The notes under the pieces are model-generated. The model saw nothing but the letters and a program-made list of their open reading frames with translations, ran no database searches and was not told the DNA's origin. From assembly GCA_035610835.1 (NCBI GenBank), contig CM069447.1, positions 75,948,312 through 76,012,311 on the forward strand: a stretch of DNA of 64,000 bases. The letters are read 5' to 3'. The position numbers and the translations under genes were made by a program. This DNA comes from Ophiura sarsii (Eukaryota; Echinodermata; Ophiuroidea; Amphilepidida; Ophiuridae). Numbering within the stretch: the stretch's first letter is position 1; every line of letters starts with the position of its first letter. Below, piece after piece: positions 1 to 11,621 of this stretch.

Positions 1-19
1 TGGTACAAAAAAAGGTACA

Positions 20-75
20 TGCCCCCCCCCCACCCGCCCCCCCCCCCCACCCCCCCCCCCCCTCCCGCCCCGCCC
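20..75. repeat. Poly-C tract
   Basis: Almost pure C run with a few interruptions. It is the first of about ten long G or C homopolymer tracts in the window. Confidence 0.9.
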
Positions 76-1009
76 CACCTGATTACGGGCCTGGAGAACT
101 TGTTTATGAATTAAAGTATCTAAATACTATTTGTGGCGAGTCTGTCTGTCCGTTCAATGCCTTCGGGTGCAGATTCCTGCCCATCTGCCCATGTAATCGC
201 TATGCACATGGATCTTTGCCCCACGTAGACAACAAACTGTTTCTACGCACTCGCGTATAAACAAAACACTAACATGGCGCACGCGATTGCCGGCGCACGC
301 GTAATGACGTAGACCGTAAGGTGCGTACGCGTTCGTGGCGCAAACTGGGTAATTATTTTATGGCCAGAAAGCCATCCGGTGGCTAACAACGCGTTCGGGC
401 GCAAACTGGGTCTTTTCATGGGGCGGGTAAAAGGAAGCCGTCCGCGATTATTTTTCGTACAACACTTATTTAACTAAAATCAGTTCATTTGTTTAAAAAT
501 GTAAAAAAATCATTTTATTCAGTGAATTTTGATTTATTTCGTATTAAAACGGAATAAATAAATTTGGTTAAACTGATGTACGAAAAAAATAATCGTATGT
601 ATGAGTTAAACTACATATGCATATGATCAGGAGGTAAAAAGGATCAGATGGCGGGTTAGGATTAATAAAGGAACTAGGAGCGTAAACTGTAGAACTTCAT
701 CCAGGAACACGTTATGTGTTCATGTTATTGTTAAAGTGATTGCGAATTGCGGTGGTATGATTTCAGTGCCTCAACATCCCATCGCGGACCCATCTATGCG
801 CGCAGGCCACAACTGGCCGTCATCATGCCTATCATGGGTTTTTCTTTTGTATAAATGGGAATGTTACAGGGACATGTATAAATATAAAGGGACGGTGTGA
901 GCAAACATTTAGCTCCAATTATATCTTTAACTCTCGGGCGTGTTTTTGTCCCGGTTTTTATGAGTTAAACTATGCATGCATGATCAGGATGAAAAGAGTC
1001 AAATGATGT
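76..1009. other. Non-coding stretch, no gene seen
   Basis: No convincing open frame or element boundary was found. The words around 830-900 (a short 'ataaatggga' segment) resemble the repeat duplicated at 1,031-1,353, so this may be older material of the same repeat. Confidence 0.5.
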
Positions 1010-1028
1010 GGGGGGGGGGGGGGGGGGG
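1010..1028 (+). repeat. Poly-G tract (19 G)
   Basis: Uninterrupted G run directly abutting the left unit of the 174-bp tandem duplication. Confidence 0.95.
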
Positions 1029-1030
1029 TT

Positions 1031-1353
1031 CAGTCTGCATACGCCAGGAATCAAACCCAGACCTTGAGCGTGCAAGTGTGTACAGTGTTGTAGTTTAACA
1101 TTATAGCAATTTGGATAGGCCCTAGGCCAATCATGGGATGTCTGTTATATAAATGGGAAAGTTACATGGATATCTGTGTGCAAGTGTGTACAGTGTTGTA
1201 GTTTCAGTCTGCATACGCCAGGAATCAAACCCAGACCTTGAGCGTGCAAGTGTGTACAGTGTTGTAGTTTAACATTATAGCAATTTGGATAGGCCCTAGG
1301 CCAATCATGGGATGTCTGTTATATAAATGGGAAAGTTACATGGATATCTGTGT
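1031..1353. repeat. 174-bp tandem duplication
   Basis: The segment starting CAGTCTGCATACGCC at 1,031 recurs at 1,205 and the copies read as near identical to about 1,353. A short word (GTGCAAGTGTGTACAGTG) sits both inside the unit and at the unit junction, so unequal exchange between short repeats could have produced it. High identity suggests a recent event, unless it is an assembly artefact next to the poly-G run. Confidence 0.9.
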
Positions 1354-1967
1354 GCGCAAACATGCGTGATTTAAATACGTATATGTTTAGGCATGCCTAC
1401 GGAGGAATACTCAATGTCGACACACAGTTCTCAAGACTGGGCACAGATGATCATGACGATAGACCCCTCCTCTCGCTGACTCCAAAACTAAAAGACCTCT
1501 GAACTAAGACCCCAATATAAAACCCTAACCCTAGGCCTAATATACTGAATTACATGGATATGGACATGGGGTATAGCCTACCTGGATTTAAGGGCACATG
1601 AGGTTCCTGTATTATGGGGATTTGGAATATTAAGGGCACCTGTGATAACTGAATTTTAAGAGTATACACATCCCATAAACCCCCAACCCGAGAACCGCCC
1701 AACCCACGAACCGCGAATTCTAGTAACATATGTTTCTCAATTCATGTTAAATATAAACACATTACCATGAACTTTGTTATCATAATACCTTGTGTATATG
1801 CCCATGAATGTACCCAATAGGTTTTAATTGTCATATCTCTTCTGAAATGCCAAAAATATAGCGATATAAATGTATATTCATTTTAGAAATTCTGTATGTC
1901 GGTAGCCATTCCATGCTAAAGTGCGTTCAGGTTATTTAAAAAGTGTAATGAACGTGTGGATAATACT
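1354..1967. other. Non-coding stretch, no gene seen
   Basis: AT-rich sequence with no supported frame or repeat structure. Confidence 0.5.
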
Positions 1968-2197
1968 GGATTCAAATAGCGCGCTTACTCAAATAATAAG
2001 GTCGTGCTACAAATTAAACTGAATGATGATAATCGATTGGCGATTTACTAAACAATATCCGCATCGGACCTTGTGTACAGCGATGAATAGCAGCGATGAA
2101 TAGCTTCTTATCTCTTTAGGTATATTAGTCTCAGATGCTATTGTAAATATCAGCCAATCGATATGACAATGGGACCCTTGCACGCGCTATTCAATCC
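1968..2197. repeat. Small fold-back (about 230 bp)
   Basis: The left end (GGATTCAAATAGCGCG, then ATCGATTGGC and GATTTAC) is matched by the reverse complement of the right end (GTAAATATCAGCCAATCGAT, then GCGCTATTCAATCC). The arms are imperfect, about 55-75 nt, around a short loop. No target duplication was recognised. Probably an old MITE. Confidence 0.6.
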
Positions 2198-3698
2198 TGC
2201 TGCTTAGCAGGCTAAATATGCTCGCCAACTACAAATACATAATGGAGTGCATAGGAATGTACATGCCCCTATAGTTTACCGTGAGACTGTGCATAGCTGT
2301 ACATTGCTGTACATCTCCTACTAAAGGTCAAATCTAAAGGTATACCTTGGTGTGCTTTTTTAACACATTATTTGGCTGGTAAATACCACATATTTGATAT
2401 AAATGGAAAGCTTGAAACACATTGTATCAGCTACAAGGACTTATTCTGTGATTAAAACTAGCCATCTGCAAGTACGAAGTTTCACATATTTCGCATGACA
2501 TCGGTGTTCCCCACCGTACTGACTGGCCTTTTAAAAGGTATGCTATCCCCAAAGTATGCCAGCCGGTAGCCTTAGTCCCAATCTTCAAAGTGTTATGCAT
2601 TTTATGGATGAAATGTCCGGCATTTTTTCATAAAAATGCCACCAAGATATTGTATGTTTTCCCAATTACCCGGATGTGGCAATCTACGGCAAAATTATTA
2701 CCATTTCTCGACTAGTGAGGGCAGTGCGTATATTTATAGTAAAATAATAAGAACGTAATCTATGTGCGTTCAGGAGTATTTGTTCAGTTGATCGCCAGTC
2801 GTAGTATGAGACCGGCTCCCAACTCAACTCAAAAGTTGTTAACCATGCGTGTTCTAAATGTCAAGGAAAAGGGACAAAAGACTCTCATGTCAAAATGGAT
2901 TTAAAAAAATCGTATTTCTTTTTCTATGATCAATTCATTTTGCCCACGCCCTCTACGACGTGTTCCAGTAGCTATAACAAGCCAGTGAGCAGGATTCAGA
3001 GTTGCTAGTCTGATGAAGCTACCAGCGTGGTAGTCAAACGTCATTAAACATTGAGCAACCTCTTTCACTTTCCTTGGATTTGTACACAAAGAAATCTCAA
3101 TATTATGTATACAAACAATCCAGCTGAACTTATTTAAAGATTCTTTACATTTCCATTAAATTTAAGTAGTAGGGGGCTTTTCACATTTTAGTCAGGGCCA
3201 CTATGTCATATCGTTGGATTTTGGTGCTGAGATGCTAATTTTTGAATCTAATTAATGTTTAAAGACCACTGATACCAGAAACCAATGTTTACACATTTTT
3301 AAAATTTACAATGGCGGCCCTATATGAAATTTATTAAGCACTGTAACTTTTAAACTAATAATGTAATGTACATAAAAGTATACAATTTTTCAAATTAAAT
3401 GAGTCGGAGAATTCATTTTTGGTATTAAATTTCCCCCAAAATAGTGATTTCTACATTTTTGCCCAAAAATCACTTTTTTGGGGCCAACAATTTTCAGGCA
3501 ACCTAACAAAATCAGTTTTTGATTCAAAATTTCAAAATTTCACCAAAATCATCTTAAGTCAATTATCTAGGAAGTTTTTTGGCTTAAACATTTTTAGTTT
3601 TGAAAATATTGACCACAAAGTGCCAAAAATGTGATTTTTGAGATAAAAAACCTCACTTGATAGTCTTCTGTATAAATTAATACCCTGCAGACCAGCTT
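2198..3698. other. Non-coding stretch, no gene seen
   Basis: AT-rich sequence with only short, compositionally unconvincing frames on either strand. Confidence 0.5.
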
Positions 3699-3891
3699 CC
3701 TTCAATTGACGTCTTTCAAGTTGATGGTTTCCTGTGATCCATGATGTGGTCTTTCGCTTTTTAGGAACAGGTTTTCTGGCTACGCTGCCTTCAATTGACG
3801 TCTTTCATCTTCTAAGTTGATAATTTCCTGTGATCCATGATGTGATCTTTCTCTTACGATTTTTAGGAACAAGGTTTCTGGCTGCGCTGAG
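3699..3891. repeat. Tandem duplication of about 90-100 bp
   Basis: CCTTCAATTGACGTCTTTCA begins at 3,699 and again at 3,788, and each is followed by 'cctgtgatccatgatgtg' and 'ttttaggaac' words. The two units differ by small indels. The minus-strand translation is locally open, so this may be an exon-derived repeat. Confidence 0.75.
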
Positions 3892-3902
3892 AATAGAGTT
3901 GT

Positions 3903-4058
3903 TTATGTCCAGTCAGAGTTTTCATCAGGAGTTCTTTTCTCGCCTCTAACTATCAGTTCTTGAAACAGATGTCTAGTCTCCACTCTGTATTTATCTGCAA
4001 GATGTTGAAAATCAAATATGCAGGGTTTGGGAGCACTTCTGTCATATTCAACTTGATT
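3903..4058 (-). pseudogene. Possible relic coding fragment, unknown family
   Basis: On the minus strand a short open stretch of about 50 codons has protein-like composition (acidic and basic residues mixed, few low-complexity runs; it begins EYDRSAPKP and ends ENSDWT before a stop). No splice sites or partner exons were identified and I do not recognise the family. It lies just upstream of the four-exon gene but on the opposite strand. It could be chance. Confidence 0.25.
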
Positions 4059-4771
4059 TGAGAATCAGCTATCAAAAAGTGATGTTTGCTACCTATTATC
4101 TGCCCCTGGCAGGGTTTTATCTATCTTTATGGAAGACTTTCACCTGCTGCTCTTGTGAGACCGTTTGGAGATATCCAAGTGTACTTCCGTCTCGGGTGTG
4201 GTTGTTTTTTATGATAGTAAGTCTGTTGCTACACAGAAATACACGAGTGTACTACCTCTTTCATGTTTACTTCCCAAACCATGCATGCCCACTGAGAGGT
4301 TTATACTGCCCTTCCATGACAAAACAGCATAACTGACCTTTTTTGCAAAATTGATTTTTTTAGTGTGGGTGACTCAGAACATCAAGTTACACATGTTTAA
4401 CTAAAAAAATAGTGTTTAAAATGTTCCATTGTCTATATATTAGCATGTCAAAACAGCTTAACGCAATGAATTTAGCAGGAATTCCATGACAAAAGAGTAT
4501 AATTGACACCAAGCACAGTTCATTGATGAGCTGTGCACTGCAGCATGGCTGGAAACAAAGGCATCCAATCAGATGATAGCTTGTGCTTGAATGCACTCAA
4601 GCATCACTGTATTTGGGAGCAAGCAGGATGCTTTCTTGACAACAATCTCCACAACAAAACAGCACAACTGCAAGTTCATAAGACTATGCTGTTTTAAAGA
4701 TGATTTAAGAAGATGGAATGATTCTCTAAATATTTTACACTGTATCGTGGCGTTTAAAACTAAAGCACAAC

Positions 4772-7756
4772 ATGGCAGGGAAAGCACCAACATTCTGTAA
4801 TATATTCAAGTTACTGAGAACCTCGTAAGTACTTTGATTTTCATGTTATTATATTTTAACATTAACTGCAATATTGTTTAATTACGGGAGCATAATATTT
4901 GTAGAAATGTACTAGCAAACAATGTACAACTTATATATAAAGTAACATTTTAACATTTTGAATAGTTAATTTTCACAATATATATTATCTTCAATTTATT
5001 TAATTATCTTCAATTGCTATTTGAATACTAAAAAAGAATAGAATTTTATAATAATAATTAAGTTTTATTTACTTGGAACAATTTCACAATCCCATGAGCG
5101 TTCATAAAATATTAACAAAGATATTTTAATTTATTTAATAATAATAATAATTGATAATCATAATGATAATAATGATATCATTATTATGAAAAAGGTCAGG
5201 TTAAATAAGGAAGGTAACTTGGGAAGACAAAAAAGACAAAGCAAAATGTGTTAAATTTTATTGACGAAATGTAATATAGACGTCCTTTAGTAGGCCTACT
5301 TTAAAATTGAAAAAATAAACCAAACAAAGATTTTGGTAATTTAAAGAGTTTCTGAATGCGTATTTTGGTAGCGTGTATGCCTGCGTGTATGATCATGGTG
5401 CGCTGCGTGACGCATTGCATTTGTGTGTACACGCTCACAATTACATAGCGTGTTCTTATTCTACTAAAAGATTACCTGCATTTGATTTAATGTTTCAGTG
5501 GAGCAATAAACGATAAGAAGCAAGAAAGTGTTGGTAGACCTATGGGAGATAGCAACCGTCAAGAACCACTCGGCCACGGACCCAGCTTATGGCTTCCAAA
5601 CGCTGGTCAAGAACCGGTGGAGGTTGAAGATACTTCAAGTAGCCTTCATGAAGAACTCGGCCCCGGACCCAGCTTATGGCTTCCAAACGCTGGTCAAGAA
5701 TCGGTGGAGGTTGAAGCAATGGATGAAGATATTTCAAGTTCAAGTTCTAATGAATCAGATTGTGAAAACAGAAGGTAAGGTCTATGATATTTTATATAAC
5801 TGATTTATTTCCTTTAAAACCAGCTTCATACAAAGTCATACATTTTGTGTTTGTACACATGAATCAGTGTTCCTTTCCAAGAAAAAAAGTTCTCCTCTGC
5901 GTCCTTTCTTCAGCGTGCATAAGTTTTACAATTGTCTTTTTTTTCCTTTTAAAAATGAATAGAATTTCATAATAATTAGTTTGATTTTTTTCTTTTCTAA
6001 AACCATCTTTATACAAAGTCATGTATTCTGTTTTTGTACATTAATCTGTTTTCCTTTCAAAGAAAAAAGGTTTGCCTCAGCCTCCCGTGTGCATAGGTTT
6101 TACAATTGTCTTCAATTCGAACAGAATTTCATTATAAGTAGGTTTGATTTAGTTAGAACAATTTAGTTCCATGAGAGTTAAAATATAAAATATGCACAAC
6201 TAAGTTTCATGCATTCTGCCTTCTTCAGAATGTTGTAATCTTTCATGGTAAATGCTATTTATTCTTTCCATGATTTTGGAAATGATTGACATTCACAATT
6301 AAATATTCTTCATTTTACAGAATCCCAAAACGGAAGGCCCAAGCTCCAAGGCGGGATCAAGAACAAGTGAGAAAGAGGCAAAACACCCAAGCTCCAAGGC
6401 GGGATCAAGAACAAGAACAAAGAAAGAGGCAAAACACCCAAGCTCCAAGGCGGGATCAAGAACAAGTGAGAAAGAGGCAAAACACCCAAGCTCCAAGGCG
6501 GGACAGTGGAAACGTGAACAGGTAGATATTATTTATAAAACATTAGTTTCATTTTTAGGGAAAACAGAGGCATTCATTTCTTTTAATCCACCCTAGTTAT
6601 TTATAAGGAATAAATAAAATGATTTTAAATTATGGAGTAAAACACAAGATTAAAACAACTTTTTGAAGAAAGCTATAAAGTGGCATTTTCCGTGCATGAA
6701 AAATCAACTAAAAAGCAAACAAAACTCACTAAACATACCTGCATAAATTCAGCTGTGCTTCCATTAGAAAATACGTTTTTGATTGTTTAATCAATAGGAA
6801 CAGATTTGAGATATAATTTACCATTAAATCCTACCATTTTCGTAAACACCTTTGTTTACAGGGTGGTTTAAGTATATATTGTGTTATGTTAAACAAATAC
6901 CTTTATCAACTATTAAATCCGAAATCTTTTGACATTTTCTTTAACATGTAAAACAAAATAGAAAAGATTATCCAATGTTTTCTTGGTCTTTGTTTACTTT
7001 CTGAATGCGCTATTTTCTCCCTTGTGCGCCCGCGCCAAACTGAATGCATGATCACGCAATAATACGCATTGCGCGACACAGGGATTGCTGTTTTTTGCAG
7101 CGCGCAAGTACGCGAAATTCCCCTCAGTTAGACCATGTGTTTTTTTCTGACTAAAAATATGATAGCATACATTTTTACGTATGCCATATTGAAGAAAACC
7201 CAAATACCTTAGTTACCAAAAATCACTGGGTCTACATGGCCCGTAATACAAAGTTGTCATGTTAGATCATGTTGAATAACCCTGTATAAAACTTTGAAAT
7301 GTATTACAAACTCTGCCTATTTTCATCCTTAATTACAGGTCCTTGCGACGCAGGCTCTTCAAAGTCAAACGTAAACCCGCCCGTACTAAAGAGGACAAGC
7401 TAAGAAGAGACACAGACAAATACAAAATCTTACCACCATGTTCACCATCCTGCAAGAGGAAGTGCAGCGCAAAATTAAATCAAGAACGGCGCGAAGTCAT
7501 ACATCAGCAGTTTTGGAAAATGGACTACAACGAAAGAAGGGCATGGATTCATTCAAACATAGACGTGCGTGATCCAAAGAGGAAAGTGTTGATCCCATCA
7601 AGTGACAAGGAACGTAAATGTTCCAGATATTACCATCTACCAGACCACGAGGGGGAATCACAGTTCGTATGCATGACATTTTTTCTGCATACTTTGGCAT
7701 CCTGCCACCTACTTGGTTGTAGCCCAAGACATGTTTGGAGATCATCTTGCTGGTGA
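4772..7756 (+). CDS. Four-exon gene; short DUF7869-family-like protein (N-terminal region only)
   Basis: Exons 4,772-4,824, 5,499-5,774, 6,321-6,521 and 7,339-7,756 join into one uninterrupted frame of 316 codons including the stop (315 aa). All three introns have GT-AG ends and all are phase 2, which is the main evidence for the model. The start ATG (MAGKAPTFCN) begins the only exon whose donor matches phase. Exon 2 encodes two 29-aa repeats (GPSLWLPNAGQE...). Exon 3 encodes four basic repeats of roughly 16 aa (QAPRRDQEQ...). Exon 4 carries CxxxCKRKC, then FWKMDYNERRAW, then VCMTFFLHTL. This order matches the start of exon 6 of the 876-aa gene at 38.7 kb (CRKKC, FWQMDYNRRRTW, VCKTFFLNTL). 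The RNase-H-like half is absent, so this is either a truncated paralogue or a short form. Function unknown; the DUF7869 link is from motif memory. Confidence 0.6.
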
Positions 7757-8743
7757 TGAAAGCTACACCTTCGCTCCCTCCTTTTTTCATTTCCCGAGTA
7801 GTATTATGGTGTGGTCATCCGTGGAGAAATGGCGTTACCCTGACCAGCGTAATTCAACAATTCCTAGTATGTTCACTCTACATCTGTCCATTTGTTTAGT
7901 TATATGTTCCAGAGTGCCAGGCTGTGATAGAGTTCTCACATTACATGTGTCAAATCGTATGACCTTTCTTAACTCAACTCTTTCCCCATAGTCCTCTACG
8001 TCGGTTCACTTCCGTGCGTCATCACACGACAAGAGTTGGATTGGCTGCCCGTTCCTTTTCCCTCTGAGTCAAGTAATAGGTTATTTGTAAGGGTTTTATG
8101 GGCGTTTACTGATGGAAATACATACAACGAGGTGGGCGGTCAGATCCTTCCTCTTGCACCTCAAATGCCACGTATAATCTTATTTTATGATCGGTGGAAG
8201 AAGAAACAAGTAAAAGGGATAGTCACAGCACCAGTTATTACCCACACTAACACCTTGTGGAGTTGCGCTGTCACCATCAAACTGAGGTGATGTATCATGT
8301 ACCCCAGTATGTACATAATACTGTAGAAAGTTGTTCAATTATTTTGGAACGATGAAATGACAATTATTGATTAATATAACAAGAAATAATGCAAAATATA
8401 CAAAATCTAAATAATAAACTTGTACCGATCACGCACGACCCTGTCTGAAAGCGCGGCACGCGCAATCAGTAACAACAAATCGACGTTACGAACTGAATTT
8501 GCCAAGTTGTTTGGAAACAGTTAATTGCGTGTGTTTGGTTTACCTATGGTCGAAATAACGGTTGTCTGGTCATCCGAAATGACCACATTTACCGACGGAT
8601 AACCAGTTTTTCATTGCCGATTAACTGACGGATAATTATTCGAGCTCAAAATGCCATATTTCCTAAATGTACACTTCCGTTTAAATTTGTAAACAGTAAA
8701 TCTAATTCCGAAGTCACATGTTGTGGCTACGAGTCTCGACGCT

Positions 8744-8744
<1 letters not shown>
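7757..8744. other. No gene seen downstream of the short DUF7869-like gene
   Basis: Short frames exist (for example 8,036-8,290 on the plus strand), but none resembles the missing C-terminal half of the family and none has convincing splice sites. An AATAAA-like word occurs near 8,412. Confidence 0.4.

Positions 8745-8799
<55 letters not shown>
8745..8799 (+). repeat. Poly-C tract (about 55 C)
   Basis: The longest homopolymer in the window. It is uninterrupted and has unique-looking flanks. Its true length is likely to be uncertain in any assembly. Confidence 0.9.
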
Positions 8800-8800
<1 letters not shown>

Positions 8801-9092
8801 CTTTACGAGCCGAACTGTAATCGAGAATACAGTGGACGCCTCACCTACCGAGTTCGCTTGAAACCGCGATTAAGTTAATTTCAGTATTCGATGCTTAGAA
8901 CTTCGTCCTCGTAAATGGTGATATTTCACTTCCGGGTTTGCAAAGGAGCGAAACAAACATCAATCCATACTTTCTTCGGCGGCAGAATCGCTTAAAATAT
9001 GATCTTTGAGATTTGCCAGTGACCAACTGAACAAATGCGGATATTGTTGGATAACCCATTTATTTTTCTCATTTCAAACGCTGGGCCCCTTA

Positions 9093-10307
9093 TACAGGGT
9101 GCATCAAACAAAATAGGACTCTGTTTTATTACGGTGTGATACTTTTAATACCAATTTAGTCTCAATGTAAAGCCCAAGTAATTATTATAAAATCCTGTAA
9201 ATATGAGATCAATCTGATGAAGACTGACAGGAAGGGTCTGATAGATTTACTATGTTTATAATTATTGTAACGTGTTGAAACGTAAACCATGGTATTTAAT
9301 GATATAGATCCCATTACGGTTCCATCGCCTTTATAATTTGAGTCACTTTGGAATTTAGTTTTTTGACTATAATGACAGGCCAAAATTGCTCCGTGAACAT
9401 GAACCCTGACTTAGTCTAGCCAATACAGGCATACATCCTTGACGCGTTTTATTTAGTATTTTACATGTTTAATGTAGCCCAATTGGGCTAATACTTGAAA
9501 ATAAAGTCTAATCTAGAATTTGAACATTTTATTTTATAAACTCTGAAATACTAAGCACTAATCTTTATAACAAATTGAAGTTCAAAGCTAGAAATTCGTT
9601 ATACAACCTCGCTAAAACATGCTCAGAACATACAATTTAGGCGCTGTGTGTCATTTTAACCAGGAATTGGCAGACATACATTGCACCGTCCACGGACGAT
9701 CCCACATGCTGAGGTAATTGCTTGCTGGCTTCCTCCCTTGACCAAGGCATTAGAGTGTTGCCACACGAGGGTTGTTCAATGTCCTAATTTTTGGGCTCAT
9801 TTATAAAACTAAAACCTGCTCAAGCAATAGTATAATCATGATTTTTCTCGAATTTTGAACATTTTATTTCACAAAATCTGAATCAGCACTAATTTTATAA
9901 CAAATTGAAGTTTAAATTATAATTTTTATAACATAACAAATGTTAAACTTAACACTTTGGGCTTGCTACAAAACACCCTAGTGAAAACCGGGTTGTCCAA
10001 AGGGCCAGAGCAGGTACCAAAAGCGCTGTAGGCACTAACAGCTGGTGTGCAATAACTCAAAGAGTTGGGGAAAGGAATCATAATTTACAACCACGGATAC
10101 CATGGCATATCCGTGGTCAAAAAAAGCTCAGTATGTAGAGGGAACAGAACCGTAATGCCATTGTACAAACCAATAAATGACACTGTTTACGAAAAATATG
10201 CTAGTTTTCATCGGATCTATCTCATATTTATCGGTCATGGTCCAATGATTATAACAGTAATGAAACCGTTATGAAACAGAGTCCTAATTTGTTTGATGCA
10301 CCCTGTA
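9093..10307. mobile_element. Non-autonomous Tc1/mariner-like element (TIR, TA duplication)
   Basis: The ends are inverted copies: TACAGGGTGCATCAAACAAA on the left and its reverse complement, with minor changes, on the right. The inverted region continues through a TAGGACTCTGTTT word. TA dinucleotides flank both ends (9,091-9,092 and 10,308-10,309), the expected target duplication of Tc1/mariner elements. The 1,215-bp interior has only short frames, so it is either non-autonomous or a decayed autonomous copy. Internally, similar AT-rich segments recur near 9,540 and 9,860 ('cattttattt ... acaaattgaag'). Confidence 0.8.
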
Positions 10308-10382
10308 TATGTCTCTTCCGCGATCATGATTATAATCATATAAACAGCCTGTGGACTTGATTCTGGCGGCTATATTTTAATA

Positions 10383-10610
10383 CGAGGGTCGGTCAATACA
10401 TAATGAAACTGCATATGGTATGGGATGCATGAGTGATTATATGATACTGATAGGGTGATCAATACAAAGTATGAACCTTTGTCTTTCAAACGATACAGTT
10501 TGGGATTTATAGGTATATAAGTATAACGATATAGCATTAGCTTAAAGTAAGTATCATTTGTACACTGCCTGAAATATGTTAATATTTGGCTGGGTATGTT
10601 AACAATGTTA
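10383..10610 (+). mobile_element. Mariner-like family, copy C (left-end fragment)
   Basis: TA plus CGAGGGTCGGTCAATA, then 'ggtatgggatgcatgagtgatt' and 'gtgatcaatacaaagta', parallels the left end of the complete copy at 45,414-46,781 for about 220 bp. The right end is missing. This is the same non-autonomous family with TA targets. Confidence 0.7.
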
Positions 10611-11040
10611 AAAAGAACATCCGTCTATCAATCATGTATACAATTCATGCCAATGATATTAGCCATCCCAATTCCAGAACATATCCAACATCGAACTACA
10701 ACGACTACTAGACAATATCACCCAAAGAAATTCCGACTAATCAAAGCATCCAAAAATGTGTATAAATACAGCTTTTTCGCTAATACCATATCAGTCTCCC
10801 TTCATCCGTCTTAGATTCAAAAACCATTGAAAGTTTCAAAACCGGTGTAATTAAGCATGTAACGTAGATTAAGTTCATTAGGTCTGTCTCATCATTCGCC
10901 ATTTTGTTTTTCTCAATTCGATTTTGCTTTAAGCAATTTTATTGAGTATTGATTTAGATTTAGATTCAGAACAATGCTCTTGATCAATGCCTCGACAGAG
11001 AAAAGGGCTGGTCCAACAAGTTCTCTGTCACAGTTTATTC
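10611..11040. other. Non-coding stretch, no gene seen
   Basis: No supported frame or repeat. A short plus-strand frame around 10,596-10,814 has no family resemblance. Confidence 0.4.
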
Positions 11041-11336
11041 TCAAAAAAAGCTTGATGACCCAGCTTTACCTTTAAAGAAACCAAAACGAAATCCATCTTG
11101 TCCAAATCTATCAAAGAGGAAATTCTGACACCTTGATTATTGATTAGTCACATCAAAAACCTAAGGGGACATGCTTCGCATTGCTTTTCTGGACAAATCT
11201 GAACACCTCTGGAAATAATTTCCTCTTTGATATTTTTAATCTTCCAAAAGGTATTATGAAATGTATGCTGAACTCTTTTCTGGATTCACTCCCTACCAAA
11301 AACAATCTGAGCCGCTGCGGTAAAAGAACCAACATT
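11041..11336 (+). pseudogene. Relic of a LINE reverse-transcriptase C-terminus
   Basis: Plus-strand frames broken by stops and shifts read GDMLRIAFLDKSEHLW, then NNFLFDIFNLPKGIMK, then LPTKNNLSR.GKRT. I associate the order 'lPKG...LPT..NL.RWGKR' with the region before the C-terminal Cys cluster of some LINE polymerases. The relic stops where purine-rich DNA begins at 11,341. The assignment rests on remembered motifs only. Confidence 0.4.
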
Positions 11337-11340
11337 ACAT

Positions 11341-11510
11341 GCAGTGGCGAAGGAAGAAGACGAGAAGAATGAGGAAGAGGAGAAGAAGGAGGAAGAGGGA
11401 AAGAATGGCGAAGAGGAGAAGGTGGAAGAGGAGAAGAAGAAGAAAGAGGAGAAGAAGGAGGAAGCGGGGGAGGTAGGGGAGGAGGAAGGGTAGGGGCATA
11501 GGCGGCACAA
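11341..11510 (+). repeat. Purine-rich (GAAGAGGAG)n region
   Basis: Irregular GAA/GAG/GGA repeats end in 'gaggtaggggaggaggaagggtagggg' followed by 'cataggcggcac'. The same composite, down to the terminal 'cggcgcagatg' words, occurs at 28,507-28,630, so this is a dispersed repeat and not a private microsatellite. Confidence 0.85.
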
Positions 11511-11621
11511 ATGGTGAGGTAATACGTTCTTGCTCCAACTTTGTTTACTCTGTACCTTGCTGCAGTTTTGGAAATAATGGCTACAAACCTAGAAAAGGTA
11601 GTGCACATCAGGACTCGTTCA

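Noticed and set aside
4058..4800. Several 70-90 aa frames on both strands
   Set aside because: Overlapping frames without motifs; only the short exon starting at 4,772 is supported by splice phase.
6299..6496. 65-aa minus-strand repeat protein
   Set aside because: Antisense shadow of the repeated exon 3 of the four-exon gene.
11341..11360. CAGTGGCG hAT terminus at the start of the purine-rich repeat
   Set aside because: Only eight bases fit and no matching right end was found.
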